NCBI RefSeq assembly: GCF_014203605.1
Contig: NZ_JACHJJ010000009.1
Location: 186,001-250,000, forward strand
Reading direction: 5' to 3'
DNA: 64,000 bases
From: Thiemannella venezuelensis
GTDB lineage: Bacteria > Actinomycetota > Actinomycetes > Streptosporangiales > Streptosporangiaceae
Part shown: positions 15,255 through 25,300 of the stretch, piece by piece
How the letters are laid out: each line of letters begins with the position of its first letter
Numbering within the stretch: position 1 is the stretch's first letter
Program-made: the position numbers and the translations under genes
The notes under the pieces: generated by a model
The model's database searches: none
Told to the model about the DNA's origin: nothing
The model's input: only the letters and a program-made list of their open reading frames with translations

Positions 15255-16774
15255 CCGTCCTGGTGCCGGGCCGGCGGCGGGTCAGCCCCGGGCTCCTGCT
15301 GTCGATCGTCGCCCTGTGCTACGCCGCCGTCCAGTTCTCCCTGGTCACCACGGCATTCGGCATCGAGTGGGACGAGGCGGTGTACATCAGCCAGTTCTCC
15401 GGGAAAGGAGCGCCCATCGCGTTCCACGCCTCCCGCGGCTGGGGGACACCGCTCGTGGTCGCTCCCGTGGTCGTGTTCACGGACTCGATAGCGGTTCTGC
15501 GCGCTTATCTGATGGTTCTGTCCTCACTGCTGCTGTTCGGCGCGTTCCGCATCTGGCTCCCGATCCGGCCGGGGTACACCGTCCCCATGGCCGCCGCCCT
15601 TTTCGCCGCCTGCTGGCCGACGGTGTTCTACGGCAGCGAGGCCATGCCGAACATCTTCACCGCACTCGGCGCCGTCGCGCTCACCGGCCTGGTCCTGAGA
15701 GCGGTCATCCCGGGCGTCCCTTCCGGCCGGGCGGCCCTCGCGGTGACGGCGGGCCTGGTGGTCCTCGTCTCGTTGTTCCGCCCGACCGACACGACGGTCA
15801 TCGTCCTGATCCTGGCAGGGGTGACGGCCTGCACCCTGCTCTCCCCGGGGCACCGGCGCCGCGCCGTCGGTGTGATCGCCGCGCTCGGCGCCGGCCTGCT
15901 GGCGGCCTGGGGTCTGTGGACCGCGGACGCGGTGCGCAGGTACGGCGGCGTCGCCGAGCGCATGGAACTGGCGACCGAGTACTTCGGCCCCTACCGGTGG
16001 CTCGCCGAGCACTACCTGCGCGCACTGGACGGACCGGTGGTCTGCTCGACACCGGATACCTGCGGCCCGGTCAGCGCCGGTGGCGTCGCATGGGCGACGG
16101 CTCTCCTGCTGCTCTCGGCGATCGGTTCGGTGACGCTCTGGAAACGGGGGCACCGGCTCGTGTCCGCCGCGCCCGCCGCCGTCGCCCTGGGGATCGCCGG
16201 CGCCTACCTGTACCACCCCCTCCTCCCGCATCCGCGCTACCTGCTGCCCGCCTACGGGCTCCTGTCGATCGCCGCGGCGGACGGCGTCCTCGTCGTGGGA
16301 GCCGCCCTGCGACAGCGGACCCGGGCCGCGTACGCGGTGGCGTTCTGCGGTCTTCTCGCCGTGGGGCACCTGGGCTCACAGGCCGTCTACCTGCTCGACA
16401 ACGTCGGGCGGCTCACGCCGGGACGCGCTCAGGACGTCGTGGTGGCGGCGAAGGTGAAGAAGATCGGCTACCGCCGCCCCTGCCTGGTGTACGGCTGGCA
16501 CGCTCCCCAGATCGGTCACCACCTGGGCTGCGAGGCCGCCGGCGCGTCCGGGGGCAAGGCGCTGCCCGCCACTCCGAGACATGTGCCGCTCAAGGCGGCG
16601 AACGGATACTCCGTCATCGTGGTCTACCGCGGTGACGCCGACAGGGCCGCGTCAGACCTGGCCGCATGGCCGAGGCACCGGCTGACCTCCAACGACTGGT
16701 ACGCCCGGATCAGCGACGGAGCGGCCGGCCCTGCCGCCCCTCCGGGTCCGGTGGGATACGAACCCGGCCTCTGA
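15251..16774 (+). CDS. GT-C family membrane glycosyltransferase, paralog A
   Basis: A 507-residue polytopic membrane protein with about ten to twelve hydrophobic segments. The first extracytoplasmic loop carries the acidic GT-C motif GIEWDEAVYISQFS, comparable with the Asp/Glu site of ArnT and PMT enzymes that take sugar from polyprenyl phosphate. A short C-terminal soluble domain contains RRPCLVYGWHAPQIGHHLGC. The TTG at 15251 overlaps the rmlB stop (TTGA) with GAAAGGGG upstream, so it belongs to the rmlAB transcript. The donor is probably the lipid-linked deoxysugar made by the locus; the acceptor is not known. Confidence 0.78.
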   Translation: MTVLVPGRRRVSPGLLLSIVALCYAAVQFSLVTTAFGIEWDEAVYISQFSGKGAPIAFHASRGWGTPLVVAPVVVFTDSIAVLRAYLMVLSSLLLFGAFRIWLPIRPGYTVPMAAALFAACWPTVFYGSEAMPNIFTALGAVALTGLVLRAVIPGVPSGRAALAVTAGLVVLVSLFRPTDTTVIVLILAGVTACTLLSPGHRRRAVGVIAALGAGLLAAWGLWTADAVRRYGGVAERMELATEYFGPYRWLAEHYLRALDGPVVCSTPDTCGPVSAGGVAWATALLLLSAIGSVTLWKRGHRLVSAAPAAVALGIAGAYLYHPLLPHPRYLLPAYGLLSIAAADGVLVVGAALRQRTRAAYAVAFCGLLAVGHLGSQAVYLLDNVGRLTPGRAQDVVVAAKVKKIGYRRPCLVYGWHAPQIGHHLGCEAAGASGGKALPATPRHVPLKAANGYSVIVVYRGDADRAASDLAAWPRHRLTSNDWYARISDGAAGPAAPPGPVGYEPGL

Positions 16775-16876
16775 AGACACCGCGGTCACCGTCGCCCGGC
16801 CCGGCGGGCGGACCTGCGGCGCGTGCCGAAAGCCGTTCCGGGCATCGCATCCATTTCTCAGAGAGGCTTCCAGCCG

Positions 16877-18472
16877 ATGCAGGATCCGAACCAGAGGGAA
16901 GCTCGGACGCCCACCCGCCTCCTCGACCGGGCGCGCCCCGGGAGGAAGGAGGGGCCGGCGTCCCGGAGAGGCCGGACCAGGATGGGGCCGGAATCGCTGC
17001 TGGCGATCGTGGCGATCGGCTACGCGGTCGCCCAGCTCTTCCTGATCGCTCCGGGGATGGGGCTCGGATACGACGAGGCGGTGTACGCCAGTCAGTTCTC
17101 CCGCCACGGAAACCCGGCCGCCTACCACGCATCCCGCGGCTGGGGGACGCCGCTCCTCGTCGCTCCCGTGGTCATGCTCACGGATTCGGTCGAGGCCCTG
17201 CGAATCTACCTGACGCTGGTCTCCTCTCTGCTGCTGTTCCTCTCCTTCCGCGTCTGGCTGGCGGTACGGCCCGGCTACGCGGTCCCGCTGGCGGCGGCGC
17301 TGTTCGCCGGCTGCTGGACGACGGTGTTCTACGGCAACGAGGTCATGCCCAACCTCTACACCGCGTTCGGCACCGTGGCGCTCACCGGGCTGGTTCTGCG
17401 GGCCGCTGCCGCGCGGGAACCGGTCGGACGGACGACTCTGGCCGCGGTGGCCGTCGTCGCGGCGGTCCTGCCGCTGTTCCGCCCGTCGGACGCCATGGCC
17501 GTCGTCGTGTCCATCGCCGGGGTGACGGCGGTCATGATGCTGTCCCGGCGGTGGCGGCGGACGGCGGCGCTCGCGATGGGGGCGCTGGCCGCGGGCTCCG
17601 CGGTGGGGTTCGGGCAGTGGGTGCTGGAGTCGGTGCTGAAGTACGGGGGGGTCGTCCCCCGGCTCGAACTGGCCACCTACAGTTTCGGAACCACCAAGTG
17701 GCTCGTCGACAATCACGTGAGAGCGCTGGACGGGCCGATGTTCTGCGCCACTCCGGCCGCATGCGGCCCCGTTCCCCCGAGCGCGCTCGGATGGCTGGCG
17801 GGCGCCGCGCTGCTGGCGGCGATCGGCCTGGTGGCGGCCTGGAAGCGGGGGGACTGGCTCACCGCCGTCGCCCCGGCCGTCGTCGGGGCGGGCATCGCGG
17901 GCGCCTACCTGTACCATCCGGGCTTCACCGCCCCCCGGTACCTGCTGCCCGCCTACGGACTGTGGGCGCTCGTCGTCGCGGAGGGAGTGCTGCGGTCCGC
18001 TGCGGCCGTCCGGCCGCGGACCCGGGTCGCCTCCGCGGTGGCGTGCTGCGCCCTCGTCCTGGCGGCTCACGTGTACGTGCAGCACCGGTACCTGATGGCG
18101 AATCTCGTCCCGACGGAGAGCAGCCGCGAACGCAGCACACTCCTGGCGGAGGACCTCAGGGCGATCGGCTACGGGCGACCCTGCCTCGTGTACGGGCTGA
18201 ACGCACCGCAGATCGCGCACAGCCTGGGCTGCGAATCGATAGGGGTGTCCGGGGAGAAACTTCTCCGTGCGTCTTCGTACTACATCGAGGACAAAGTCAA
18301 GAGCGGTTATTCCGTAATGGTGGTCTACCAGGGAACGACGGACCGGAACGCCTCCTACCTGTCGGGCTGGCCGAAATACAGCCTGTCCTCACGGGACTGG
18401 TACGTCCGGGTGAACAACGGTGACAGGCGCCCCGAGGCCCCCGGAGTCCTGTCGGAGGGCGGGCGGGGATGA
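16877..18472 (+). CDS. GT-C family membrane glycosyltransferase, paralog B
   Basis: A 531-residue paralog of the previous protein. It shares the loop LGYDEAVYASQFS followed by HASRGWGTPLLVAPVV, the FYGNEVMPNLYTA segment and the C-terminal GRPCLVYGLNAPQIAHSLGC. It has a basic cytoplasmic N-terminal tail of about 35 residues. The ATG at 16877 has AGAGG eleven bases upstream. An ATG at 16823 or 16982 is also possible; the first membrane helix starts after the latter. Similarity between A and B is protein-level and spread along the whole length. This looks like an older duplication than the mosaic pair at 4591-9369. Confidence 0.76.
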   Translation: MQDPNQREARTPTRLLDRARPGRKEGPASRRGRTRMGPESLLAIVAIGYAVAQLFLIAPGMGLGYDEAVYASQFSRHGNPAAYHASRGWGTPLLVAPVVMLTDSVEALRIYLTLVSSLLLFLSFRVWLAVRPGYAVPLAAALFAGCWTTVFYGNEVMPNLYTAFGTVALTGLVLRAAAAREPVGRTTLAAVAVVAAVLPLFRPSDAMAVVVSIAGVTAVMMLSRRWRRTAALAMGALAAGSAVGFGQWVLESVLKYGGVVPRLELATYSFGTTKWLVDNHVRALDGPMFCATPAACGPVPPSALGWLAGAALLAAIGLVAAWKRGDWLTAVAPAVVGAGIAGAYLYHPGFTAPRYLLPAYGLWALVVAEGVLRSAAAVRPRTRVASAVACCALVLAAHVYVQHRYLMANLVPTESSRERSTLLAEDLRAIGYGRPCLVYGLNAPQIAHSLGCESIGVSGEKLLRASSYYIEDKVKSGYSVMVVYQGTTDRNASYLSGWPKYSLSSRDWYVRVNNGDRRPEAPGVLSEGGRG

Positions 18473-18473
18473 A

Positions 18474-18498
18474 CCGGCGGCGCATTTCGCGCCGCCGG
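18474..18498 (+). terminator. Terminator after the rmlAB/GT-C unit
   Basis: A 10-bp perfect stem (CCGGCGGCGC and its complement) with loop ATTTC begins two bases after the preceding stop codon. Confidence 0.8.
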
Positions 18499-18707
18499 CG
18501 GGCCCGAAGGGTTCCCGGCCGCACGTCCGCCCGGCGACCGGCAAACTCGGAGTAAAACCACGGCCGGTCCCGCGAGGTCATGGATAGCTTCATTTCGCCA
18601 CCGGTCGACAGGGCCGCTTCCCGTCCCGGTCGCGGACATACATTTCTTCACCTCCGCCCGCCGGAAGTCGGTCGCCGAACCGGAAACGCGGAGCATTTTC
18701 ATGGGGG

Positions 18708-20657
18708 ATGCACGTGCGGAGTTTCCTGAAGGCCACGCCCGCCGTCCGAGGGTGCCATATCGGGTTCGAGGGGTACCCCGGCCTGCTGACCCGGATGTGC
18801 GACGGCGACGGCACGGCCTGGACGGACCTGGACGGCGCGTCCACGGACCGGCCGCTCACGGAGGAGAAGGTGGCCCGCTTCCTCCTCGCGGCCAGGACGA
18901 CCGCCGATCTGAGGCGCGCGGTCCCCCTCGCCGGCCTCATGCCGAAGGCGCGCGAGATCACCGTGATCATCGCCGGTTCTCCCGACTGGCGGCCGGTGCC
19001 CGTCCCGGTCACCGGCGGCGCGCCGCACTGGGACCGGCTGCTCGACCTCCGCGTCTCCCGCCGCCAGGACGGCTCGTGGCGGATCGACACGAGTTTCACC
19101 GCGCGGACGCCGGCCGGAGAGGTCCTGAAGGCACTGGCCCGCGGGCTGACCGGCGGCCTGCCGCGGGAGGCGCCGAACGCGCCGGTGGTGGCCCTGGCGG
19201 GGGTGGGCTCCTGCCACTGGCGGCCGGGAGACCCCAACGTCGTGCTCGCCCCCGTGTCCGGACCGGTCCCCGCCCGGCGGGGGGCGCCGGGATGCGACGT
19301 GCCGTTGCGGACGACGGGGGCCCAGGCGCCGCCGTGGCCGGAGGACGACGCGCGGCCGGTCGACCGGGCCGAGCCCCTCACCGGCGGCGGTCCCGGTCCG
19401 GCGGGCTCCCCCCTCGACATCCCGCCGGTCGACGAGCTGTCGGTCTGCCCGGTCGGGTTCCTCCCCACGGTGGACGGTCCGGTCGGCGAGCTCCGGGACG
19501 AGCGGGGGGTGTACGAGGTCGCCCGGCAGGGGGAGGTCGTCACGCGGATCCCGCTGTCGGGGGCGCTCACCGAGGTGGACGTCGCCCGGGTGCGGGGGCT
19601 CGCGGGCGTGTCGGTGGACCTCGCCGGGGAGTGGCTCGACCCGGCGGGGGTCGCGCGTGCCGTCTGCGGCCTGGCGGCGGCGGGGGTCCCCGTCGTGGCC
19701 CGGCCGGGCGCCCGCTGGAGCGGGGTCCTCGGCACGGAGCTGGCGGCGCTCCTGGACGGGTTCGACCCGGAGGACCTCGCCGACCCGATGGCCCGCGAGC
19801 AGTACAGCATCCGGTTGCGGCGCTCGGCGCTGGCGGCGCACGGGGTGGCGGCCCGCTGGCGGCAGATCGCGGAGCAGAGGGGCGTCCGGCCGCCGGACCC
19901 GCCGACCGTCTCCGTCCTGCTGTGCACCCGGCGGCCGGAGCTGGTGAGGGCGGCACTGGGCCAGGTGGCCCGGCAGCGCGGGGTGGAGGCGGAGGTGGTC
20001 CTCACCCTGCACGGGATCCCCGCGGGCCTTCCGGAGGTGGCGGAGGCGGTGGCCGCCCATCCGGGTGAGATCACCGTGCTGGAGGAGGACGCGGACCGCG
20101 TGTTCGGCGAGGTGCTCAACGGGGCGGCCCGCCGCGCGTCCGGCGCGTATCTCACCAAGATGGACGACGACGACTGGTACGGCCCGGACCACCTGTCGGA
20201 CCTGCTGCTCGCCCAGAGGTACTCCTGCGCCGACCTGGTGGGCGCCGCGGGGGAGTTCTACTACCTGGAGCCCCTCGACGTCACCGTCCGCCGCTGCGTC
20301 GACTCGGAGATCTACACCGGACACGTCGCCGGCAGCTCCATCCTGGTCTCGCGGGCCGTCTTCGACGGGGTGGGAGGGTTCCGGCCCATCCCCCGGACGG
20401 TGGACGGCCAGTTGCTGGAGGCCGTCGCCGCGGGGGGCGGCCGCATCTACCGCACGCACGGTTTCAACTACCTCATCGGCCGGCGGCGCGTGTCAGGGCA
20501 CACCTGGCAGGAACCGCTCAACTCCTTCCTGTCGAACTACCGCCGGCAGTGGCGGGGTTTCCATCCGAACGCGCTGATGGAAACGGAGGTGCGTCCGCCG
20601 CAGGGAGCGCCGCACGCCGTGAACGGCCAGGCCATCGCAAGCAAAGGACAGCAGTGA
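18708..20657 (+). CDS. Family 2 glycosyltransferase with a long uncharacterised N-terminal region
   Basis: A 649-residue protein without evident membrane helices. Only the C-terminal third (about 400-610) is recognisable as a GT-A glycosyltransferase. It has VSVLLCTRRPELV, a nucleotide-binding region, and the acidic metal motif KMDDDDWYGPDHL, which also occurs in polymer-type GT2 enzymes. The first 400 residues contain no motif I recognise. Part of them (PVDELSVCPVGFLPTVDGPV onward) resembles segments of radical-SAM/maturase-like or aspartyl-type domains only loosely, so I do not assign them. Start choice between ATG 18701 (other frame) and 18708 is set by the reading frame. The Shine-Dalgarno is weak. 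It overlaps the next gene by one base (TGATG). Confidence 0.75.
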   Translation: MHVRSFLKATPAVRGCHIGFEGYPGLLTRMCDGDGTAWTDLDGASTDRPLTEEKVARFLLAARTTADLRRAVPLAGLMPKAREITVIIAGSPDWRPVPVPVTGGAPHWDRLLDLRVSRRQDGSWRIDTSFTARTPAGEVLKALARGLTGGLPREAPNAPVVALAGVGSCHWRPGDPNVVLAPVSGPVPARRGAPGCDVPLRTTGAQAPPWPEDDARPVDRAEPLTGGGPGPAGSPLDIPPVDELSVCPVGFLPTVDGPVGELRDERGVYEVARQGEVVTRIPLSGALTEVDVARVRGLAGVSVDLAGEWLDPAGVARAVCGLAAAGVPVVARPGARWSGVLGTELAALLDGFDPEDLADPMAREQYSIRLRRSALAAHGVAARWRQIAEQRGVRPPDPPTVSVLLCTRRPELVRAALGQVARQRGVEAEVVLTLHGIPAGLPEVAEAVAAHPGEITVLEEDADRVFGEVLNGAARRASGAYLTKMDDDDWYGPDHLSDLLLAQRYSCADLVGAAGEFYYLEPLDVTVRRCVDSEIYTGHVAGSSILVSRAVFDGVGGFRPIPRTVDGQLLEAVAAGGGRIYRTHGFNYLIGRRRVSGHTWQEPLNSFLSNYRRQWRGFHPNALMETEVRPPQGAPHAVNGQAIASKGQQ

Positions 20658-22321
20658 TGCACACGTGTACCGCGGACCCGGATGCGGCCGAGACTTCCGG
20701 ACCGCTGATCCGGGGGAACGACTTCGGCTGCCTGACCCCTCCGGCGCTGGGCGGCTGGACCCCCAGGCGCACCGTGAGCGTCGTCATCCCGGCGTACCGG
20801 TGTGCGGACACCCTGCCCCTCACTCTCGCGAGCCTCGCCGCCCAGAGCTATCCGAGCGACCTGATGGAGGTCGTGGTCGTCGACGACGGGGAGGAGGCGT
20901 CGCTCCGCCTCCCCGACCTGGTGCCGGAGAACACCCGGATCATCCGGCCCCTGCCCGACGGCTGGGGCATCGCCAACGCCTACCACAGCGGGGTGCTGGC
21001 CGCGCAGGGCGAGGTCGTGCACCGGATCGACTCGGACCTGGTGCTGTCCAGGGAGCACGTCGAGGCGCAGATGCGCTGGCACCACCTGGCCGACTACCTC
21101 GTGATCCTGGGCCACCTGCGGTTCAACGAGTGGGAGCCGGGGAGCCTGAGCGCGCGGGAGGTGCACGCCGCCGTCGCCGCGGGGGCCGTGGGCGGGCTCT
21201 TCGGCGGCGACGAGGGCACGGCCCAGTGGACCGAGGCGGTGTGGGACGGGACCGGCGACCTCCGGCGGGCGGGCCCGGACGTCTTCCGGCTCCACGTCGG
21301 CGCCACGGCGTCCCTGCCCCGGGAGATGTACCTGCGCGCGGGAGGGATGGACACCTCGCTGCCGCGCGGCTCGGACACCGAGATCGGCTACCGCCTGGCG
21401 CAGGCCGGTGCCGTCTTCGTCGCCGACCGGGAGTCGTCCTGCCGCCACCTCGGCGTCTCCACGGTGATGCGCCGCCAGGACGAGGTCCAGCGCTACACCA
21501 AGCCGTTCATGGCGGAGCGGGTCCCCCACCGCCAGTACCGGTCGTCCAGGGGGCCGGGCCGGCAGTACCTCGTGCCCAGGGTGGAGACCGTGGTGGGGGC
21601 GGAGGGCCGCTCCCTGGAGGCCGTGCGGGCCACGGTCGACGGCCTGCTGGGGAGCTGGATGTCGGACCTCTCCGTCACGCTCGTCGGCCCCTGGGGCCTG
21701 CTCACCGACGAGCGCCGCTCCCCGCTGGACGACCCGCTGCTGGACCTCCGGCTGGTCCGGGAGTCGTACCGGGGGGAGTCCCGCGTCAGGTTCGTGGAGG
21801 AGGCCGCCGGGACGGCGTTCCCGGCGCCCTTCCGGTTCGAGTGCCCGGCCGGGTGGGTCCCCGAGCCGGAGACGCTGGGCCGGCTCGTGAAGTTCGCCGA
21901 CGAGCGGACCCTCGGCCTGGTGGCCGTGATCCTGGACGAACGCGGGGAACTGGTGACGGCCCGGCTGGAGCGGACCGCCGCCGTCTCCCGCGCCCGGCTG
22001 CTCACCGGGCCGGGCGCGGACCTGGACGAGGCCGTCCACCAGATCTCCGGCATGGTCTGGGAGGACGGCCGCAGCTGGGGGATCCTGCCCGCCGGCGACG
22101 AATGCTCCACGGCGGGGACCGCGCTGGCGGTCCAGGCGGAGCAGTGGCGGCGCAGGGCGGAGAAATGGGAGCGCAGGGCGCAGCGGTGGAAGGAGAGGGC
22201 CCGCGGCCGGCACCTGGAGCGGCTCGACCCGGTCCCCGCCCGGAGCCTGCGCCGCGCCGTCGGCAAGGGGCTGCGCATGGTCGGGATGACCGGGACCCGC
22301 CGCCAGCGATCCGGAGGGTGA
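20657..22321 (+). CDS. Family 2 glycosyltransferase
   Basis: A 554-residue soluble glycosyltransferase. RTVSVVIPAYRCADTL starts the GT-A fold near residue 40. VVVDDGEE and RIDSDLVLSREHVE supply the nucleotide and metal sites, and ATASLPREMYLRAGGMD and RGSDTEIGYRL the acceptor side. A C-terminal segment from about 495 is a basic, Arg/Lys-rich amphipathic helix (EQWRRRAEKWERRAQRWKER), which may bind the membrane or a partner. It starts one base inside the previous gene's stop, with AAAGGA ahead, and ends four bases before the next ATG. Tight coupling of three genes suggests they build one polymer. Confidence 0.82.
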   Translation: MHTCTADPDAAETSGPLIRGNDFGCLTPPALGGWTPRRTVSVVIPAYRCADTLPLTLASLAAQSYPSDLMEVVVVDDGEEASLRLPDLVPENTRIIRPLPDGWGIANAYHSGVLAAQGEVVHRIDSDLVLSREHVEAQMRWHHLADYLVILGHLRFNEWEPGSLSAREVHAAVAAGAVGGLFGGDEGTAQWTEAVWDGTGDLRRAGPDVFRLHVGATASLPREMYLRAGGMDTSLPRGSDTEIGYRLAQAGAVFVADRESSCRHLGVSTVMRRQDEVQRYTKPFMAERVPHRQYRSSRGPGRQYLVPRVETVVGAEGRSLEAVRATVDGLLGSWMSDLSVTLVGPWGLLTDERRSPLDDPLLDLRLVRESYRGESRVRFVEEAAGTAFPAPFRFECPAGWVPEPETLGRLVKFADERTLGLVAVILDERGELVTARLERTAAVSRARLLTGPGADLDEAVHQISGMVWEDGRSWGILPAGDECSTAGTALAVQAEQWRRRAEKWERRAQRWKERARGRHLERLDPVPARSLRRAVGKGLRMVGMTGTRRQRSGG

Positions 22322-22325
22322 ACCC

Positions 22326-25300
22326 ATGCCGCTGATCAGCGTCATCGTGCCGATCTACAACGTCGAGCCCTACCTCCGGGCGTGCCTGGAGTCCCTCGCG
22401 AGCCAGACCTGGAGCGACATCGAGGTCGTCATGGTCGACGACGGCTCGCCCGACGGCAGCGCCGGCATCGCCCGGGAGTACGCGGCGGACGACCCCCGCT
22501 TCCTGCTCGTCCGCCAGCCCAACCGCGGCCTGGGCGCGGCACGCAACGCCGGGCTGCGCCGGGCCTCGGGCGAGTTCGTCGCCTTCCTCGACAGCGACGA
22601 CATGCTGCCGCTGCACGCCCTGGAGACCATGGCGGGCAGCCTCCTGGAGACCGGCTCCGACCTGGTCGCGGGGAACGTGCAGCGGTTCGGCGCGCGGGGC
22701 GTACGGCAGGCGCCGATGTACCGGGAGATCGCGGCCCACCCGCTCCGGCGCACCCACGTCACCGAGCACGACCTCCTGCTCAGGGACCGGCTGGTCACCA
22801 ACAAGCTCTGGCGCCGCGCGTTCTGGGACGAGCACGCGATGAGCTTCCCCGAGGGCGTGCTGTACGAGGACATCGCGGTCGCCCTCCCGGCGCACTTCCG
22901 CGCCAAGTCGGTGGACGTGCTGTCCGCGCCCGTCTACCTGTGGCGCGAGCGGGAGGGCGAGCGGCTCTCCATCACCCAGGACCGCGCGCAGGTCAGAGGC
23001 ATCGAGGACCGCTTCACCGCCGTGCGGTCGGTCCGGGACTTCCTCCTCGGCGGAGGCTTCGCCGAGCACGTCCCCGCCTGGGACCGCACCGTCCTCGACC
23101 ACGACCTCCCCGTCTTCTTCGCGGCCCTCCAGCACGGCGACGACGCCTTCCGGCGGCGGTTCGCCGACCTCGCCGCGGCCTACCTCGACGAGGTCGGACC
23201 CGGCGTCCTGCCCGCCGTCTCCGCCAGGCGCCGCATCCTGTGGCACCTGGTACGGCACGGCAGGATGGCCGACGCGCTGGAGCACCTCGCCTGGGAGCAG
23301 GCCGCCGAGCCGCAGGCCGTGCGCAGGGGGACCCGCTACCACCTCGACACGCCGGTAGGCGACCTGCCCGCGGAGGCGACGCGCCTGCGCGGCGACCTCA
23401 CCCTGCGGCAGCGGGTGGACGAGGTGCGCTGGGAGGGCGACCGCCTGGTGGTCGAAGGGCGGGCCACCCTCCGCTACCTCCGCCCGTCCCAGCGGGTGCA
23501 CCAGCAGGTCTTCGCCTCGCTGGTGCAGTCCGGCACCGGGCGGCAGATCCGCCTCCCGGTCACCGCCGTGCAGGCGGGATCGATCGGATACTCCCGCACC
23601 AGCCGCAAACGCCGCGACTGGGGAGGCTTCCGCATCGTCGTCGACCCGGCGAAGCTCGGCGCCGGGAAGGCGTCGGCCTGGCACGTCGAGCTGATGGTGA
23701 TCCACCGCGGCATGGTGCGGCGCGAGCGGCTGCGCGCGGGCGGCGCCGAGAGCGCCCGCGAGGTACGGCCGGGCCTGCGCCTGGTCACCGGGCGGGACGG
23801 CGGCGACTTCGTCCTGCGGGCGGAGCCCGGGCGGCTGCGGCTCACCGGCCGGGCGGTGGCGGACGGGCGGCTCCTGCTGACCGGGGACGCCCCGGCCGGC
23901 CCGGCCTCGCCGGTCCTCCAGCTGGTCCGCGAGCCCGACGGATCCGTGCTGTCCTATCCGGTCAGCGGCCGGAACGGCTCCTTCCGCGCCGAGATCGATC
24001 TCCGGGACGTGCTGCCCCGGCGGGTTCCCCGGCTCGACCCCGCCGGACCGGAGGCCTCGGCCCTGGACACCGGGACGGAGTGGCGGATCCGCCTCGCCGC
24101 CGGCGACGAGGCGGTGCCGATCGCCGACGGCCTCCCGGCGCTCCGCCACACGGAGGGCGACCGCGAGGTCATCGTGACCGCGTCACCGGCCGGGGAGCCG
24201 GTGGTGCGGGTGCGGCCCCCGGCGGCCGCGCTGGAGCGCGCGGAGTGGTCGCAGGACGGGCGGCTGCTGCTCGCCGGAGGGTTCACCGGCCCCGGCTCAG
24301 GCCCGGATCCCGGCTCCGGCGCGGTGCTCCTCGTCGCGTCCGCCACCGACCGCCGTGACGAGCGGTCGTTCCCCGTCCGCTGCGACGGCGCCCGCTTCGA
24401 GGCCGTCCTCACCCCCGGCGCGATCCCCTCCCTGGCCGGGACGCTTCCGCTGCCCGCGGGGGAGTACAGGCTGACGCTCCGGACCCCCGCCCGGGACCTC
24501 CCCCTGGAGGGCTGCGAGGCCGTACGGCACGGCACCGCCGCGCGGTCGTTCGTGCTGGAGGCGGACGGGACGGGGAACGCCCTGCTCACGGTGGGCGACG
24601 ATCTGACGGACGAGGAGCGCGGCGCCGCCGGCCAGCAGGAGCTGCGGACGGTCCGCTACCCCGCGTGGCGGGCGGAGCCGCTCCGGCAGGCCGTGCTGTT
24701 CGACAGCTACTCCGGCAGGCGGTTCTCCGACGGCCCCCGGGCCGTCTACGAGGAACTGCGGCGCAGGGACTCCGCCCTGGAGTTCCTGTGGGTCGTCAGG
24801 GACGGGCAGGTGGAACTGCCTCCCGGCGTTCTCCCGGTCCGCTTCCACGGCAGGGAGCACTACGAGGCGCTCGCGCGCTGCCGGTACGTCGTCGCCAACA
24901 CCCACCTGCCGTCCTGGTTCGAGCGCAGGCAGGGGCAGACGGTCCTGCAGACCTGGCACGGCTCCGGGGTGAAACGGATCGGGTTCGGCACCGAGGCGGT
25001 CTCGCTCGCCGCGCCGGAGGTCCGCAGGCGGCTGGAGAAGAGGGCCGCGCAGTGGGACTACCTGGTCTCGCCCGGCCCCTGGTGCACGGCGATCCTCAAA
25101 GACGCCCTCCGGTTCGCCGGGACGGTGCTGGAGACCGGGCAGCCGGGCAACGACGTGCTGGTACGGCAGGGCCGGGAGGAGCTGGCCGAGCGGGTCAGGC
25201 GGCGGATCGGCCTGCCGTACGGGAGGAAGGCGGTGCTGTACGCCCCGACCTCGCGCGAGGACGTGGTCGACGGCAGGGGGCGCCCCCGGCTCGACCTCCG

